Below, in pieces: positions 8,022 through 16,795 of a stretch of 64,000 bases of DNA. The stretch's first letter is position 1. Every line of letters starts with the position of its first letter. The DNA is taken from contig JAEYRD010000216.1 of NCBI GenBank assembly GCA_023435725.1, forward strand, positions 10,231 through 74,230. The letters are read 5' to 3'. The translations under genes and the position numbers were made by a program. This DNA is from Pseudomonadota bacterium. GTDB taxonomy: Bacteria; Pseudomonadota; Alphaproteobacteria; Rhizobiales; Xanthobacteraceae. A model generated the notes under the pieces. The model worked only from the letters and a program-made list of their open reading frames with translations. It was not told where the DNA came from and searched no databases.

Positions 8022-9446
8022 ATGCACCAGATCCGGTTGATCCGCTCCGGCACGTTCCTTTGGGCCCTGGCCGTAGCGGCCGCGTTCGCGCTTTTCGTGG
8101 TCGCGCTGTTCGCGTTCATCTATTGGAAGCTCGACGACTATCTGGTCGCGCGATCCGATCGCATGATCACCACGCAGATCCACTTCATCGCAGACCTGCC
8201 TCCGGCTCGCCGTATCAGCGCCATCGCGGATCATCTCGCGCAGGATTCCAGGGGCGTGCAGTACGCGGGGCTGTTCGATGCCGCCGGCGCCAGGCTTGCC
8301 GGCAACATCGACCGCGTGCCGCGCGAGCTGGGGCTGGACGGAGCAGTGCAGGGCGTGCGGTTGGATCTGCTCGAAAAGCCGGCGGTCCATGTTCCGGTTG
8401 TCAGGGCGGTCGGTGGGCGTCTCGATGACGGCGATATCCTCGTGATGGGACGGAACGTGGACGAGACGCGCGAGATATCGAGTGTCGTGGGGGAGGCCCT
8501 GGCCCTGGGCCTGCTGCCGGCCTTCAGCCTCTGCCTGCTGGCTGGAGTCTGGCTAAGCGTTCGCGCCCAGAGGCGCGTCGAGGAGGTCAACCAGCGGGTC
8601 CAACGGATCGTGGCCGGCGAGCTGCGCGAGCGGCTTCCGGAGGGAAAGACGGACGATTCCTTCGCGCGACTGGCGGGAATCGTGAACGGCATGCTCGACG
8701 AGATGGAGGCCATGATCAATGCGCTTGCCGGCGTCGGCAACGACATCGCTCACGATCTCAGGACTCCGCTGACGCGCGTCCGTCTGGCGCTGGAGCGTGG
8801 GCGAACGCATGCCGCAACACTGGAGGAGCTCCAGGAGACTATCGATAAGGCCATCGCCGGCATCGACCAGTCGCTCGCGATCGTCACGGCCTTGCTGCGC
8901 CTGACAGAGATCGAGAACAACCGCCGCATGGCCGGCTTTGGCGACGTCGCGCTCGACGAGATCCTGCGGGAGGTGTGCGACGTCTACGAACCGATCGCCG
9001 AGGACAAGCAAATTCGGATTGGTGCCGTCGTCGATCGCAATGTGCAGGTGTGGGGTGACCGCGACCTGCTCTTCGAGGCGGTCGCCAATCTGGTCGACAA
9101 TGCCATCAAGTTCACGCCGTCGGGGGGACGGGTGGAACTCGCCCTGGGAGCAGAGGACGACACCGCGCTGGTGCGTGTGAGCGATACCGGGCCCGGCATC
9201 AGCGAACAGGAGCGCGAGGCGGTGCTGCGGCGATTCTATCGCTCCGACAAGATGCGCAATACGCCAGGCATCGGTCTTGGACTGAGCCTGGTGGCCGCGA
9301 TCGTAAAGCTGCACGGCTTTCGGTTGATCATTGGTCCCGCGCCCGGTGGGCGGATCGAAATCCTTGCCTGGACCGGGAGGGCGAGCAAGCCCATCGCGCG
9401 CAGGTCGCGGACACTGGTGCACGCAGGTGCGAGCCAGATGGGATGA
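8022..9446 (+). CDS. Membrane sensor histidine kinase
   Basis: A 474-residue inner-membrane kinase. The first membrane helix spans about residues 12-35, a periplasmic sensor domain covers 36-155, and the second helix about 156-180. A HAMP linker follows. The HisKA domain has phospho-acceptor His244 in DIAHDLRTPL. The C-terminal ATPase carries the N box LVDNAIKF, G1 DTGPGI and G2 GIGLGLSL. It is the partner of the response regulator just upstream. The periplasmic domain has no motif I recognise, so the ligand is unknown. The last ~25 residues are basic and probably disordered. Confidence 0.9.
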   Translation: MHQIRLIRSGTFLWALAVAAAFALFVVALFAFIYWKLDDYLVARSDRMITTQIHFIADLPPARRISAIADHLAQDSRGVQYAGLFDAAGARLAGNIDRVPRELGLDGAVQGVRLDLLEKPAVHVPVVRAVGGRLDDGDILVMGRNVDETREISSVVGEALALGLLPAFSLCLLAGVWLSVRAQRRVEEVNQRVQRIVAGELRERLPEGKTDDSFARLAGIVNGMLDEMEAMINALAGVGNDIAHDLRTPLTRVRLALERGRTHAATLEELQETIDKAIAGIDQSLAIVTALLRLTEIENNRRMAGFGDVALDEILREVCDVYEPIAEDKQIRIGAVVDRNVQVWGDRDLLFEAVANLVDNAIKFTPSGGRVELALGAEDDTALVRVSDTGPGISEQEREAVLRRFYRSDKMRNTPGIGLGLSLVAAIVKLHGFRLIIGPAPGGRIEILAWTGRASKPIARRSRTLVHAGASQMG

Positions 9447-9506
9447 GTCAAATGACGCATGAAGCTTTCGAGATCAATCAGCCGGCCCGGAGTGTAGGAG
9501 AGACAA

Positions 9507-10430
9507 ATGCAGACTAGCGACCAACTAGCGAGGCGCGATCCCGTTGCCGTGCCGGCCGCATCGGTGTCGACGTCGTTCCTCAGCGCCTATTCGGCGACCA
9601 TCAGGCGCTTCGACCTGCTTGAGCCGGGTCAGGAGCAGCAGCTGGCACGCCGCTGGCAGGAAACGCGGGACCGGAGCGCGGCGGACGCGCTTGTCACCAG
9701 CCATCTCCGGCTCGCCGCCAAGCTGGCACGAGGTTACAAGGGATACGGTCTGCCACTGGTCGATCTGATCGCGGAAGCGAATCTCGGCCTCGTGATCGCA
9801 GCATCACGTTTCGCACCCAGTCGCGGCGCGCGATTCTCCAGCTATGCGGTCTGGTGGATCAAGGCCGCCATTCACGAGTACATCCTGCGGTCCTGGTCCT
9901 TGGTCAAGATCGGGACGACGGCTGCGCAGAAGAAGCTGTTCTTCAAGCTCCGCAGCGAGATCAGAAAGGCCACCGGTAGCGTAATGACAGGGCTTACGCC
10001 TGACGTCGCCGAATTGATCGCCGGGAAGCTCGAAGTGACGGCGCGTGAGGTCATCGAGATGGATGCGCGGCTCAATGGCGACTTGTCGCTGAATGCGCGC
10101 GTCGGCGACGAGCACAGTGGCACCGAGCTGGAAGCGTTGCTCGTCGATGGTGCGGTCGATGCGGAGACGATGCTTGCCGATTACGAGCAGACGGAACAGC
10201 GCACCAAGGCCTTGCGTGCTGCACTGGCCGGCCTTGCGGCGCGGGAACGTCGGATCTTCGAAGCTCGGCGGCTGACGGAATGTCCTGTGACGCTCGATCA
10301 GTTGGCCCGCGAATTATCCATCTCCAGCGAACGTGTCAGGCAGATCGAGATTCGCGCCTTCGCCAAAGTCAAGCGGGCCGTCGTGCTCGCCGCGCAGGAT
10401 GCACCACGCGCCGCCGCATGCAGCGGCTGA
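9507..10430 (+). CDS. RpoH-like alternative sigma factor (sigma-32 family)
   Basis: A 307-residue sigma-70 family protein with a good ribosome-binding site (GGAGAGACAA-ATG). Region 2 is clear (LVTSHLRLAAKLARGYKGYG, DLIAEANLGL, RFSSYAVWWIKAAI). Region 3 follows and region 4 ends in LSISSERVRQIEIRAFAKVK. The spacing and the WSLVKIGTTAAQKKLFF segment match the RpoH heat-shock group. Rhizobia often have several rpoH copies, and this one sits behind a two-component system rather than in a housekeeping locus, so it is probably a specialised paralogue. Confidence 0.85.
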   Translation: MQTSDQLARRDPVAVPAASVSTSFLSAYSATIRRFDLLEPGQEQQLARRWQETRDRSAADALVTSHLRLAAKLARGYKGYGLPLVDLIAEANLGLVIAASRFAPSRGARFSSYAVWWIKAAIHEYILRSWSLVKIGTTAAQKKLFFKLRSEIRKATGSVMTGLTPDVAELIAGKLEVTAREVIEMDARLNGDLSLNARVGDEHSGTELEALLVDGAVDAETMLADYEQTEQRTKALRAALAGLAARERRIFEARRLTECPVTLDQLARELSISSERVRQIEIRAFAKVKRAVVLAAQDAPRAAACSG

Positions 10431-10509
10431 ATTCGATTTCATTTGAACAGAGGTCCGACCGTCATCATTTGTCCGACGATCTCGCGTAATTTGCTCCAGG
10501 CAGGGCACC

Positions 10510-13500
10510 ATGGGAATTGTTCGCTTCGCGCTGCGGCTTCCGCACACATTCTATGTGCTTGCCGCGCTGATCCTGTTCCTTGGCGGCATCGCGATCCGCT
10601 CGATGCCCACCGATATTTTTCCGGAGATCCAGATCCCCGTCGTCACGGTCATCTGGAGCTACACCGGCCTGTCGACGCCGGAGATGGAGCAACGCGTCAG
10701 CACCTATAGCCAGTATTCGATCAGCGCCAACGTCAGCGGTATCAAGAATATCGAGGCGCAGACTCTCAACGGCCTCTCGGTTCAGAAGATCTACTTCCAG
10801 CCGGACGTCAATCTCGATCTCGCGATTTCGCAGATCGTCTCGGCGACCAATGCGATCCGCGCCCTGATGCCGCCGGGCATCCAGCCGCCGATCATCGTGC
10901 AGTTCAATGCCTCGAGCGTGCCTGTGCTCCAGCTCAGCCTCGAGTCGAACAGCCTCAATGAGCAGCAGCTCTACGATTTCGGCATCTACCGGGTCCGTCA
11001 GCAGCTGGCTCCAGTTCCTGGCGTGACGCTGCCTACGCCTGCCGGCGGCAAATACCGCCAGATCATGGTCGACATCGACCCGAACAAGCTGCTGTCGCGC
11101 GGGTTGACGCCGCTCGACATCGTCAACGCAGTGAACACCCAGAACCTGACGCTGCCGACCGGCACGACCAAGATCGGCGACACCCAGTACACCGTTCGCA
11201 CCAATGCGACGCCGGCCACGATCCAGGATCTCAACATGATCCCGGTCAAATTCGTGAACGGGGCCACGATCTTCCTGAAGGACGTCGCCCAGGTCCGCGA
11301 CGGCGCCCAGGTCCAGCAGAACATCGTGCGCGAGGACGGTCACCGCGCCGTCCTGCTCAGCGTCATCAAGAACGGAAATGCCTCTACCCTCGCCGTGGTC
11401 AACGGCGTGAAGGCTGCCTTGACGTCGATCCGCGCGTCGGCGCCGGCGGGGCTGAAGATCAACGAGCTGTTCGACCAGTCGATATTCGTCACTCACTCGG
11501 TCGATGGCGTGCTGCGCGAAGGTGCGATCGCGGCTGGCCTGACGGCGCTGATGATCCTGGTGTTTCTGGGATCGTGGCGATCGACGCTAGTGGTCCTGAT
11601 CTCGATCCCGCTGGCGATGCTGTCCTCGCTGATCGTGCTCCATTTCCTCGGCGAGACACTCAACACGATGACGCTCGGAGGTCTCGCCCTCGCGGTCGGT
11701 ATCCTCGTCGACGATTCAACGGTGACGATCGAGAACACCCACCGGCTCTGGACCGAGGAAGGCCTGCCGCTGCCGGATGCGACCCTGCATGGCGCCGCCG
11801 AGATCGCGGTGCCGACGCTGGTCTCGACGCTCGCGATCAGTTGCGTGTTCACCTCGGTTGTATTTCTGGAGGGGCCGGCCAAATATTTGTTCACACCGCT
11901 CGGCCTCGCCGTGGTGTTCGCGATGCTGGCGTCATACGGGCTGTCGCGAACGCTCACGCCGATCACCATCGGCCTGCTGCTGAAGGGTGAGCGACGCCAT
12001 GCCGAAGGCGAGCGCCCGTCGGGAATCTTCGCGCGCGCTTCCGCGGCATTCGAGCGCGGCTTCGAGCACCTGCGCGATGGGTATTCCGATCTCTTGCTGA
12101 AATTGCTGCGGCATCGCGCCATCGTGCCCGTCGCCGCCGTGCTGGTGCTGGCGCTCGGAGCCACCATGTTCGCCTATGTCGGCAGGGACTTCTATCCCTT
12201 GATCGATGGCGGCCAGATTCAGCTTCATGTTCGAGCGCCCGCGGGCACGCGGATCGAGCGTACGGAAGCGACTTTCCAGGCGGTCGAGGACAAGATCCGG
12301 GAGGTCATTCCGGAGCGCGACCGGGCGTTGATCGTCGACAATATCGGCCTTCCGGCGCGTCCCTACAATCTCGCATTCACGGACGGCTCGACCATCGGGG
12401 TGAACGACGGCACCATCCTCGTGTCGCTGAAGGACGGACACAAGCCGACTGCGGATTACGTCAGGAAGCTGCGGCAGGTACTGCCGTCGGCATTCCCGGA
12501 GGACACCTTCTATTTCCAGGCGGCCGATATCGTCACGCAGATCCTGAATTTTGGACTTCCGGCGCAGATCGACGTCCGCACGGTCGGTTACGGCAACAAC
12601 AATCTGGCCGTCGCCAAGGAGTTGCAGAAGAGCCTCGCGGCGATCCCCGGCGTGGTTGATGCGCATCTGCAGCAGGAAGTCGATGCTCCCGCGTTCTACG
12701 CCGATATCGACCGCACCCGCGCCGCGCAACTGGGCCTCAATGCCAGCACCGTGGCGACCAATATCAATGTCAGCCTCAGCTCGTCGGCGCAGGTCTCGCC
12801 GAATTTCTGGACTGACCCGACGTCGGGCATTCCCTATTACCTGGCTGTGCAGACACCGGAATACAGGGCCAATTCGCTGAACGCGCTGGGCAACACGCCG
12901 GTGTCGGCCTCGTTTGCCGCCAGCGGGCAGCCGGTTCCCGGCCTGCTCAGCAATGTCGCGATCTTCAAGCGGGGCACTGTTCCCACCAATTCGAACCAGG
13001 CCAATGTCCAGCCGGTGTACGACGTCTATGCCAGCGTGCAGGGGCGCGATCTCGGCAGCATTGCAGCCGACATCGCGAAGGTGACGTCCACGCTGCAAAA
13101 GCAGCTTCAACCGGGCAATTCGATTCAGGTTTTGGGACAGATCCAGAGCATGCATCAGTCGTTCCGCGATCTCGGGATTGGACTGCTGTTCGCGGCCATC
13201 CTGGTGTACCTGCTGATGGTCGTGAACTACCAGAATTTTGGCGATCCCTTCGTCGTCATCATGGCGCTGCCGGCGACATTCTGCGGCATCGTGACGATGC
13301 TATTCATCACCGGGACGACGCTGAACGTGCCCTCGCTGATGGGTTCCATCATGGCGATCGGCGTTGCCTCGGCAAACTCCATCCTACTCGTGACCTTCGC
13401 GCGCGACGAGCAGTTGAAGGGACACTCGGCGTTCCGGGCGGCGCTCAGCGCGGGACGAACGAGGATCCGGCCGGTGCTGATGACCGCGGCAGCGATGATC

Positions 13501-13692
13501 GTGGGCATGATCCCGATGGCGATCGGCGGGCCGGGCGAGGAGCAGAATGCAGCGCTCGCGCGGGCGGTCATTGGCGGCCTGCTGTTCGCAACCCCGACCA
13601 CCTTGCTGATCGTGCCTTATCTCTTTGCCATGCTGCGCAAGGGCAACGACGGCAAGCCTCGCCACGGCGTATTCGAGGAGCAACCGGAATGA
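10510..13692 (+). CDS. RND-family efflux pump inner-membrane protein
   Basis: A 1060-residue RND transporter of full AcrB/MdtB length with the usual duplication: N-terminal helix, large periplasmic loop, six-helix bundle, then the same again. The proton-relay helix 4 reads GILVDDSTVTIENTHR with Asp401/Asp402. The second half ends with a six-helix bundle (from about residue 890). Its gene overlaps that of the membrane-fusion protein by 4 bp. The order pump-then-adaptor is unusual, and no outer-membrane channel gene is present nearby, so it must borrow one. Substrate cannot be inferred. Confidence 0.92.
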   Translation: MGIVRFALRLPHTFYVLAALILFLGGIAIRSMPTDIFPEIQIPVVTVIWSYTGLSTPEMEQRVSTYSQYSISANVSGIKNIEAQTLNGLSVQKIYFQPDVNLDLAISQIVSATNAIRALMPPGIQPPIIVQFNASSVPVLQLSLESNSLNEQQLYDFGIYRVRQQLAPVPGVTLPTPAGGKYRQIMVDIDPNKLLSRGLTPLDIVNAVNTQNLTLPTGTTKIGDTQYTVRTNATPATIQDLNMIPVKFVNGATIFLKDVAQVRDGAQVQQNIVREDGHRAVLLSVIKNGNASTLAVVNGVKAALTSIRASAPAGLKINELFDQSIFVTHSVDGVLREGAIAAGLTALMILVFLGSWRSTLVVLISIPLAMLSSLIVLHFLGETLNTMTLGGLALAVGILVDDSTVTIENTHRLWTEEGLPLPDATLHGAAEIAVPTLVSTLAISCVFTSVVFLEGPAKYLFTPLGLAVVFAMLASYGLSRTLTPITIGLLLKGERRHAEGERPSGIFARASAAFERGFEHLRDGYSDLLLKLLRHRAIVPVAAVLVLALGATMFAYVGRDFYPLIDGGQIQLHVRAPAGTRIERTEATFQAVEDKIREVIPERDRALIVDNIGLPARPYNLAFTDGSTIGVNDGTILVSLKDGHKPTADYVRKLRQVLPSAFPEDTFYFQAADIVTQILNFGLPAQIDVRTVGYGNNNLAVAKELQKSLAAIPGVVDAHLQQEVDAPAFYADIDRTRAAQLGLNASTVATNINVSLSSSAQVSPNFWTDPTSGIPYYLAVQTPEYRANSLNALGNTPVSASFAASGQPVPGLLSNVAIFKRGTVPTNSNQANVQPVYDVYASVQGRDLGSIAADIAKVTSTLQKQLQPGNSIQVLGQIQSMHQSFRDLGIGLLFAAILVYLLMVVNYQNFGDPFVVIMALPATFCGIVTMLFITGTTLNVPSLMGSIMAIGVASANSILLVTFARDEQLKGHSAFRAALSAGRTRIRPVLMTAAAMIVGMIPMAIGGPGEEQNAALARAVIGGLLFATPTTLLIVPYLFAMLRKGNDGKPRHGVFEEQPE

Positions 13693-14960
13693 GTGATGTT
13701 CGCGCAAGGACCGATGACGACGAGGCGAGAGACCGCCCGGGGGCAGAGAGCCTCCGGGTCGTGGAACTGCCGGGCAAGAGCGTACGATCCGGACGCCGTT
13801 ACGGTGGCGCACTGCTTGGGGGAGGTGTGCTCCTGCTGCTTGCGGGCGGTCTCGGCATCGGCGGCTGGCGGCACTACGAGGCCGCGCGTGACGTTGCCGC
13901 GGCGGCAGAGCAGGTGCGGACCAACGTTCCGGAAGTTCGGGTGGCGACAGTCAAGCCCAGCGGCGACATCATGAAGGTGAGCTTGCCGGCGACGACGACC
14001 GCATTCGAGGCAGCCAACATCTTCGCGCGCACCAGCGGCTATATCGAGAAGCGCCACGTCGATATCGGTGATCGCGTCAAGAAGGGCGATCTCCTCGCGG
14101 AAATCACCGCGCCCGAACTGGACGAGCAGATCGCGCAGGCGCAGGCGACACTCGCCCAGGACCAGGCCGCGCTTAAGCAGGCGCAGGCGAGCCGCGAACT
14201 GGCCGACGTCACCAATTCGCGGGACAGCAATCTCGTCAAGCAAGGCTGGTTGACGGCACAACAAGGCGACAACGACCGCCTCACTCTGCGCGCGCAGCAG
14301 GGTGCGGTGGGCGTCGCCCAGTCGAACATCGCAGCGCAGGAGGCGCAGATCCGAGTCCTCCAGCAGGAGAAGTCGTACCAGCGTGTGGTTGCGCCGTTCG
14401 ATGGTGTGGTCACCCAGCGCAACGTGGACAATGGCAGTCTGGTTCAAGCCGGCTCGACCTTCATGTTCACGATGATGCATTCCGATGTGGTCCGAACCCA
14501 GGTCTTCGTACCGCAGGACGAGGCGTTCGGCGTTGGGCCGGGCGTCGATGCGGACATCCGCGTCCCCGAGATTCCGGGGCGGACGTTTGCGGGCAAGGTC
14601 ACGCGGATCGCGACCGCGCTGCAGCCGGGGAGCCGGACGCTGCTGACCGAGATCGACGTGCCCAATCCTGATCACTTGCTCAGTCCCGGCATCTATTGCA
14701 CCGTCGAATTGTCGATCCCGCGCAGGACGCCATCAGTAACCGTACCATCCGACGCGCTCGTGTTCGATCAGAACGGCCTCCATGTCGTGGTCGTGCGGAA
14801 CGGCACGGTTCAGTTTCGGCAGGTCTCGATCTCCCGGGACTTCGGTACCACCGTGGAAGTGCGCGACGGCGTGCAGGCCGGCGATCAGGTCGTGCTCAAT
14901 CCGGCGGTCAATCTGGCACAAGGCAGCAAGGTCGCCATTCGCAAGACCGAAGTGAGTTAG
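13689..14960 (+). CDS. RND efflux membrane-fusion (periplasmic adaptor) protein
   Basis: A 423-residue HlyD/AcrA-type adaptor. It has a cytoplasmic N-terminus of about 40 residues and one membrane helix (about 42-62). The lipoyl half-motifs are YIEKRHVDIGDRVKKGDLLAEI and APFDGVVTQRNVDNGSLV, flanking a Gln/Ala-rich coiled-coil hairpin. A beta-barrel and membrane-proximal domain follow. It begins in an ATGA overlap with the RND gene, so the two are translationally coupled. It lacks a lipobox, so the N-terminal helix is the anchor. Confidence 0.9.
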   Translation: MSDVRARTDDDEARDRPGAESLRVVELPGKSVRSGRRYGGALLGGGVLLLLAGGLGIGGWRHYEAARDVAAAAEQVRTNVPEVRVATVKPSGDIMKVSLPATTTAFEAANIFARTSGYIEKRHVDIGDRVKKGDLLAEITAPELDEQIAQAQATLAQDQAALKQAQASRELADVTNSRDSNLVKQGWLTAQQGDNDRLTLRAQQGAVGVAQSNIAAQEAQIRVLQQEKSYQRVVAPFDGVVTQRNVDNGSLVQAGSTFMFTMMHSDVVRTQVFVPQDEAFGVGPGVDADIRVPEIPGRTFAGKVTRIATALQPGSRTLLTEIDVPNPDHLLSPGIYCTVELSIPRRTPSVTVPSDALVFDQNGLHVVVVRNGTVQFRQVSISRDFGTTVEVRDGVQAGDQVVLNPAVNLAQGSKVAIRKTEVS

Positions 14961-14971
14961 GAACACAGGCG

Positions 14972-15673
14972 ATGATGCGGGTCGCGTTCGCAACGATGGT
15001 CGCTCTGCTGCTCGGCGGCTCTCCGGTTCAGGCACAGGTCGCAACGACCGGCACCACGGCAATGAATCTGCCGACAGTGCCGGGCGCGATCGTGATCTCG
15101 CCGCTCAACAGTCCGGGGCCGTTTTCCGCGAGCACTGTGTCAGGTGCTCCTGATACGACGTTGGCGCCTGTCCCGCTCGCGTCGGATCCGACCACGCCGG
15201 GGACGGTGGTCGTCTGCGCTCTGCCGTCGTCATCGCCAACGCCGGTGCCGACGACTCCGACCGTATCGCCCATCGGCCTTCCAACACCGGGCATCGCGGC
15301 CCCGATCCTGCCGGTCATAGGACAGAACAGCAGCTCCATCGGGACAATCTCCGCGGCTGCGCCGACGGGCACGGGTCCGACGGCGGCATGCAGTTCAACG
15401 CCGGGAGAGCAGGTGACGAGTGCTGCGTCCCTGCCGTTGTCGATTTCGCAAGTGCTTGCAGGCCCCGCGCTCGGCACGATTCCCGCGGACACCAGCGCCG
15501 CCGGCGGCACGGGCATAGACCCCAATGCCGCCGTCGTGCCCAGTCCGAACAGTTCGGCTTGCGCGGAAGGAGTCTCGATGAATCTGGCGGAGCCTGCGAC
15601 GGTGTTGCCGGCCAACGCCTCAGGCGCCGCGCCAACGGCGGGCGTGTCGCCGATCCTGCCGCCGGGATGCTGA
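14972..15673 (+). CDS. Secreted Pro/Thr/Ala/Ser-rich low-complexity protein
   Basis: A 233-residue protein with a signal peptide (MMRVAFATMVALLLGG..., cut near VQA-QV). It starts 11 bp after the adaptor gene, so it is very likely in the same transcript. The mature part is Pro/Thr/Ala/Ser/Gly-rich with no charge clusters and at least four cysteines (VVCALP, AACSST, SACAEG and a C-terminal PPGC). It sits where an outer-membrane channel would be expected, but it has no features of one. Function unknown; an extracellular or cell-wall-associated role is a guess. Confidence 0.6.
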   Translation: MMRVAFATMVALLLGGSPVQAQVATTGTTAMNLPTVPGAIVISPLNSPGPFSASTVSGAPDTTLAPVPLASDPTTPGTVVVCALPSSSPTPVPTTPTVSPIGLPTPGIAAPILPVIGQNSSSIGTISAAAPTGTGPTAACSSTPGEQVTSAASLPLSISQVLAGPALGTIPADTSAAGGTGIDPNAAVVPSPNSSACAEGVSMNLAEPATVLPANASGAAPTAGVSPILPPGC

Positions 15674-15725
15674 GGCGAAATTATGGAGCGCGGCAGGACG
15701 GATGATACTTGCTTGCGGCGTCTCG

Positions 15726-15968
15726 TCATCGACGCCCGTGTTGGCCGTGAAGATGGTCGGGGAGGAATACGGGCGCGGCGCCGCCCGGACGCTCGAGGCC
15801 CATTCGTCCGGCGGGCGTCAGCGCGCCACCATTCAGTACGTCGCGATCGGGGTACATCGATGCGAAGGCTGCCGGCTCCTGGTCGGCGAAAGACCAGGCT
15901 GCTGATGCGGACGATATCGTTGCCGTTGAGATCAGCGCTGCAGCGATCAATACCTTGAATGCAGTCAT
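15726..15968 (-). CDS. Small secreted protein (EPAAFASMYPDRDVLNGG type)
   Basis: An 80-residue protein. The ATG is set by GGAGAAACGCT upstream and the signal peptide that follows (MTAFKVLIAAALISTATISSASA). The mature part carries the block PAAFASMYPDRDVLNGG and GRMGLERPGG, which I remember as recurring in hypothetical secreted proteins of Bradyrhizobium. It is convergent with the low-complexity secreted protein. No function is known. Confidence 0.6.
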   Translation of the reverse strand: MTAFKVLIAAALISTATISSASAAWSFADQEPAAFASMYPDRDVLNGGALTPAGRMGLERPGGAAPVFLPDHLHGQHGRR

Positions 15969-16220
15969 AGCGTTTCTCCATTGCTTGCTCTGTGCGGAGA
16001 GGCGCTTGGCGATGATCGCTGCTCGGCTGGTGGCGTTTCCGGAAATTGTTTTGATGAGGGTTATGTAGGTAGTCGAGTCGAAGAGTCGCTGCGCATGTGC
16101 ATCACTCTTGCGAGAAGATTCTGTCACGGCTGTCAGAACGCTCGCGCGATTGTGCGTGATCAAACGCGTCCGGTGTTCGTTTCCGAGCAGCGGATCGCGT
16201 GAACATCTGGAGTGTGAGCA

Positions 16221-16502
16221 ATGAGATTATTCCCTGTCGTTTGTGTTGCCGTCTGTCTTGGGCTGTCGGGCACTGCGTCGGCCCGCGGTGGTATGGGATC
16301 GCATATGTCGGTGGGTGGCGGCGGCGCGCTCGGCACGAGCGCTGCCGCGCCAGGAACGAACTCGCTGGGTACCGCACTTCCATCGTCGGACGGCGGCGGT
16401 CATGCGACGAAGGGGCCGTTGCTCGGTACGAACCCGACCATCGACAAGGATGACGCCCGGCTCGAGAAGATGCTGGAAGGATCGGTCTGCCGCGGCTGCT
16501 GA
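16221..16502 (+). CDS. Small secreted Gly/Ser-rich protein
   Basis: A 93-residue protein with a signal peptide (MRLFPVVCVAVCLGLSGTASA). The mature part is Gly/Ser/Thr-rich, followed by an acidic-basic helix (DKDDARLEKMLEG) and a C-terminal CRGC pair that could bind metal or form a disulfide. The ribosome-binding site is weak. It is divergent from the 80-residue secreted protein across a 252-bp spacer in which I see no clear motif. Function unknown. Confidence 0.5.
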   Translation: MRLFPVVCVAVCLGLSGTASARGGMGSHMSVGGGGALGTSAAAPGTNSLGTALPSSDGGGHATKGPLLGTNPTIDKDDARLEKMLEGSVCRGC

Positions 16503-16795
16503 AGAGCAAACGTCGCCGGCCTTGCTTGAAGAGCCTCTGAGATACGACCGATTGCAGGATGGGTCTGTCGAGCCCGGCAGGTGATTTCCAGATCGCACGA
16601 AATATCTCGAGTGAGGCCGAAAGCGGCAGATGGACCTTCCGCTGATCGGACAAGCCCGAACGTGCCTTCGCGAAATTGACGGTGGGTTTCAGAAGATCGC
16701 GGCCGTGGTCGCCAGCTACAAGGAACCCGCACCGCTCGACGGAACGGGCCGTGTAGCCGGTCTGCGGGGCGGCTCGCGCATTGCAAGGACAAGTG

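Noticed and set aside
7221..8390. 389-codon minus-strand frame opposite the two-component system
   Set aside because: It is an antisense shadow; both plus-strand genes carry all catalytic motifs.
11932..13155. 407-codon minus-strand frame opposite the RND pump
   Set aside because: It is an Arg/His/Gln-rich antisense shadow of a clear RND transporter.
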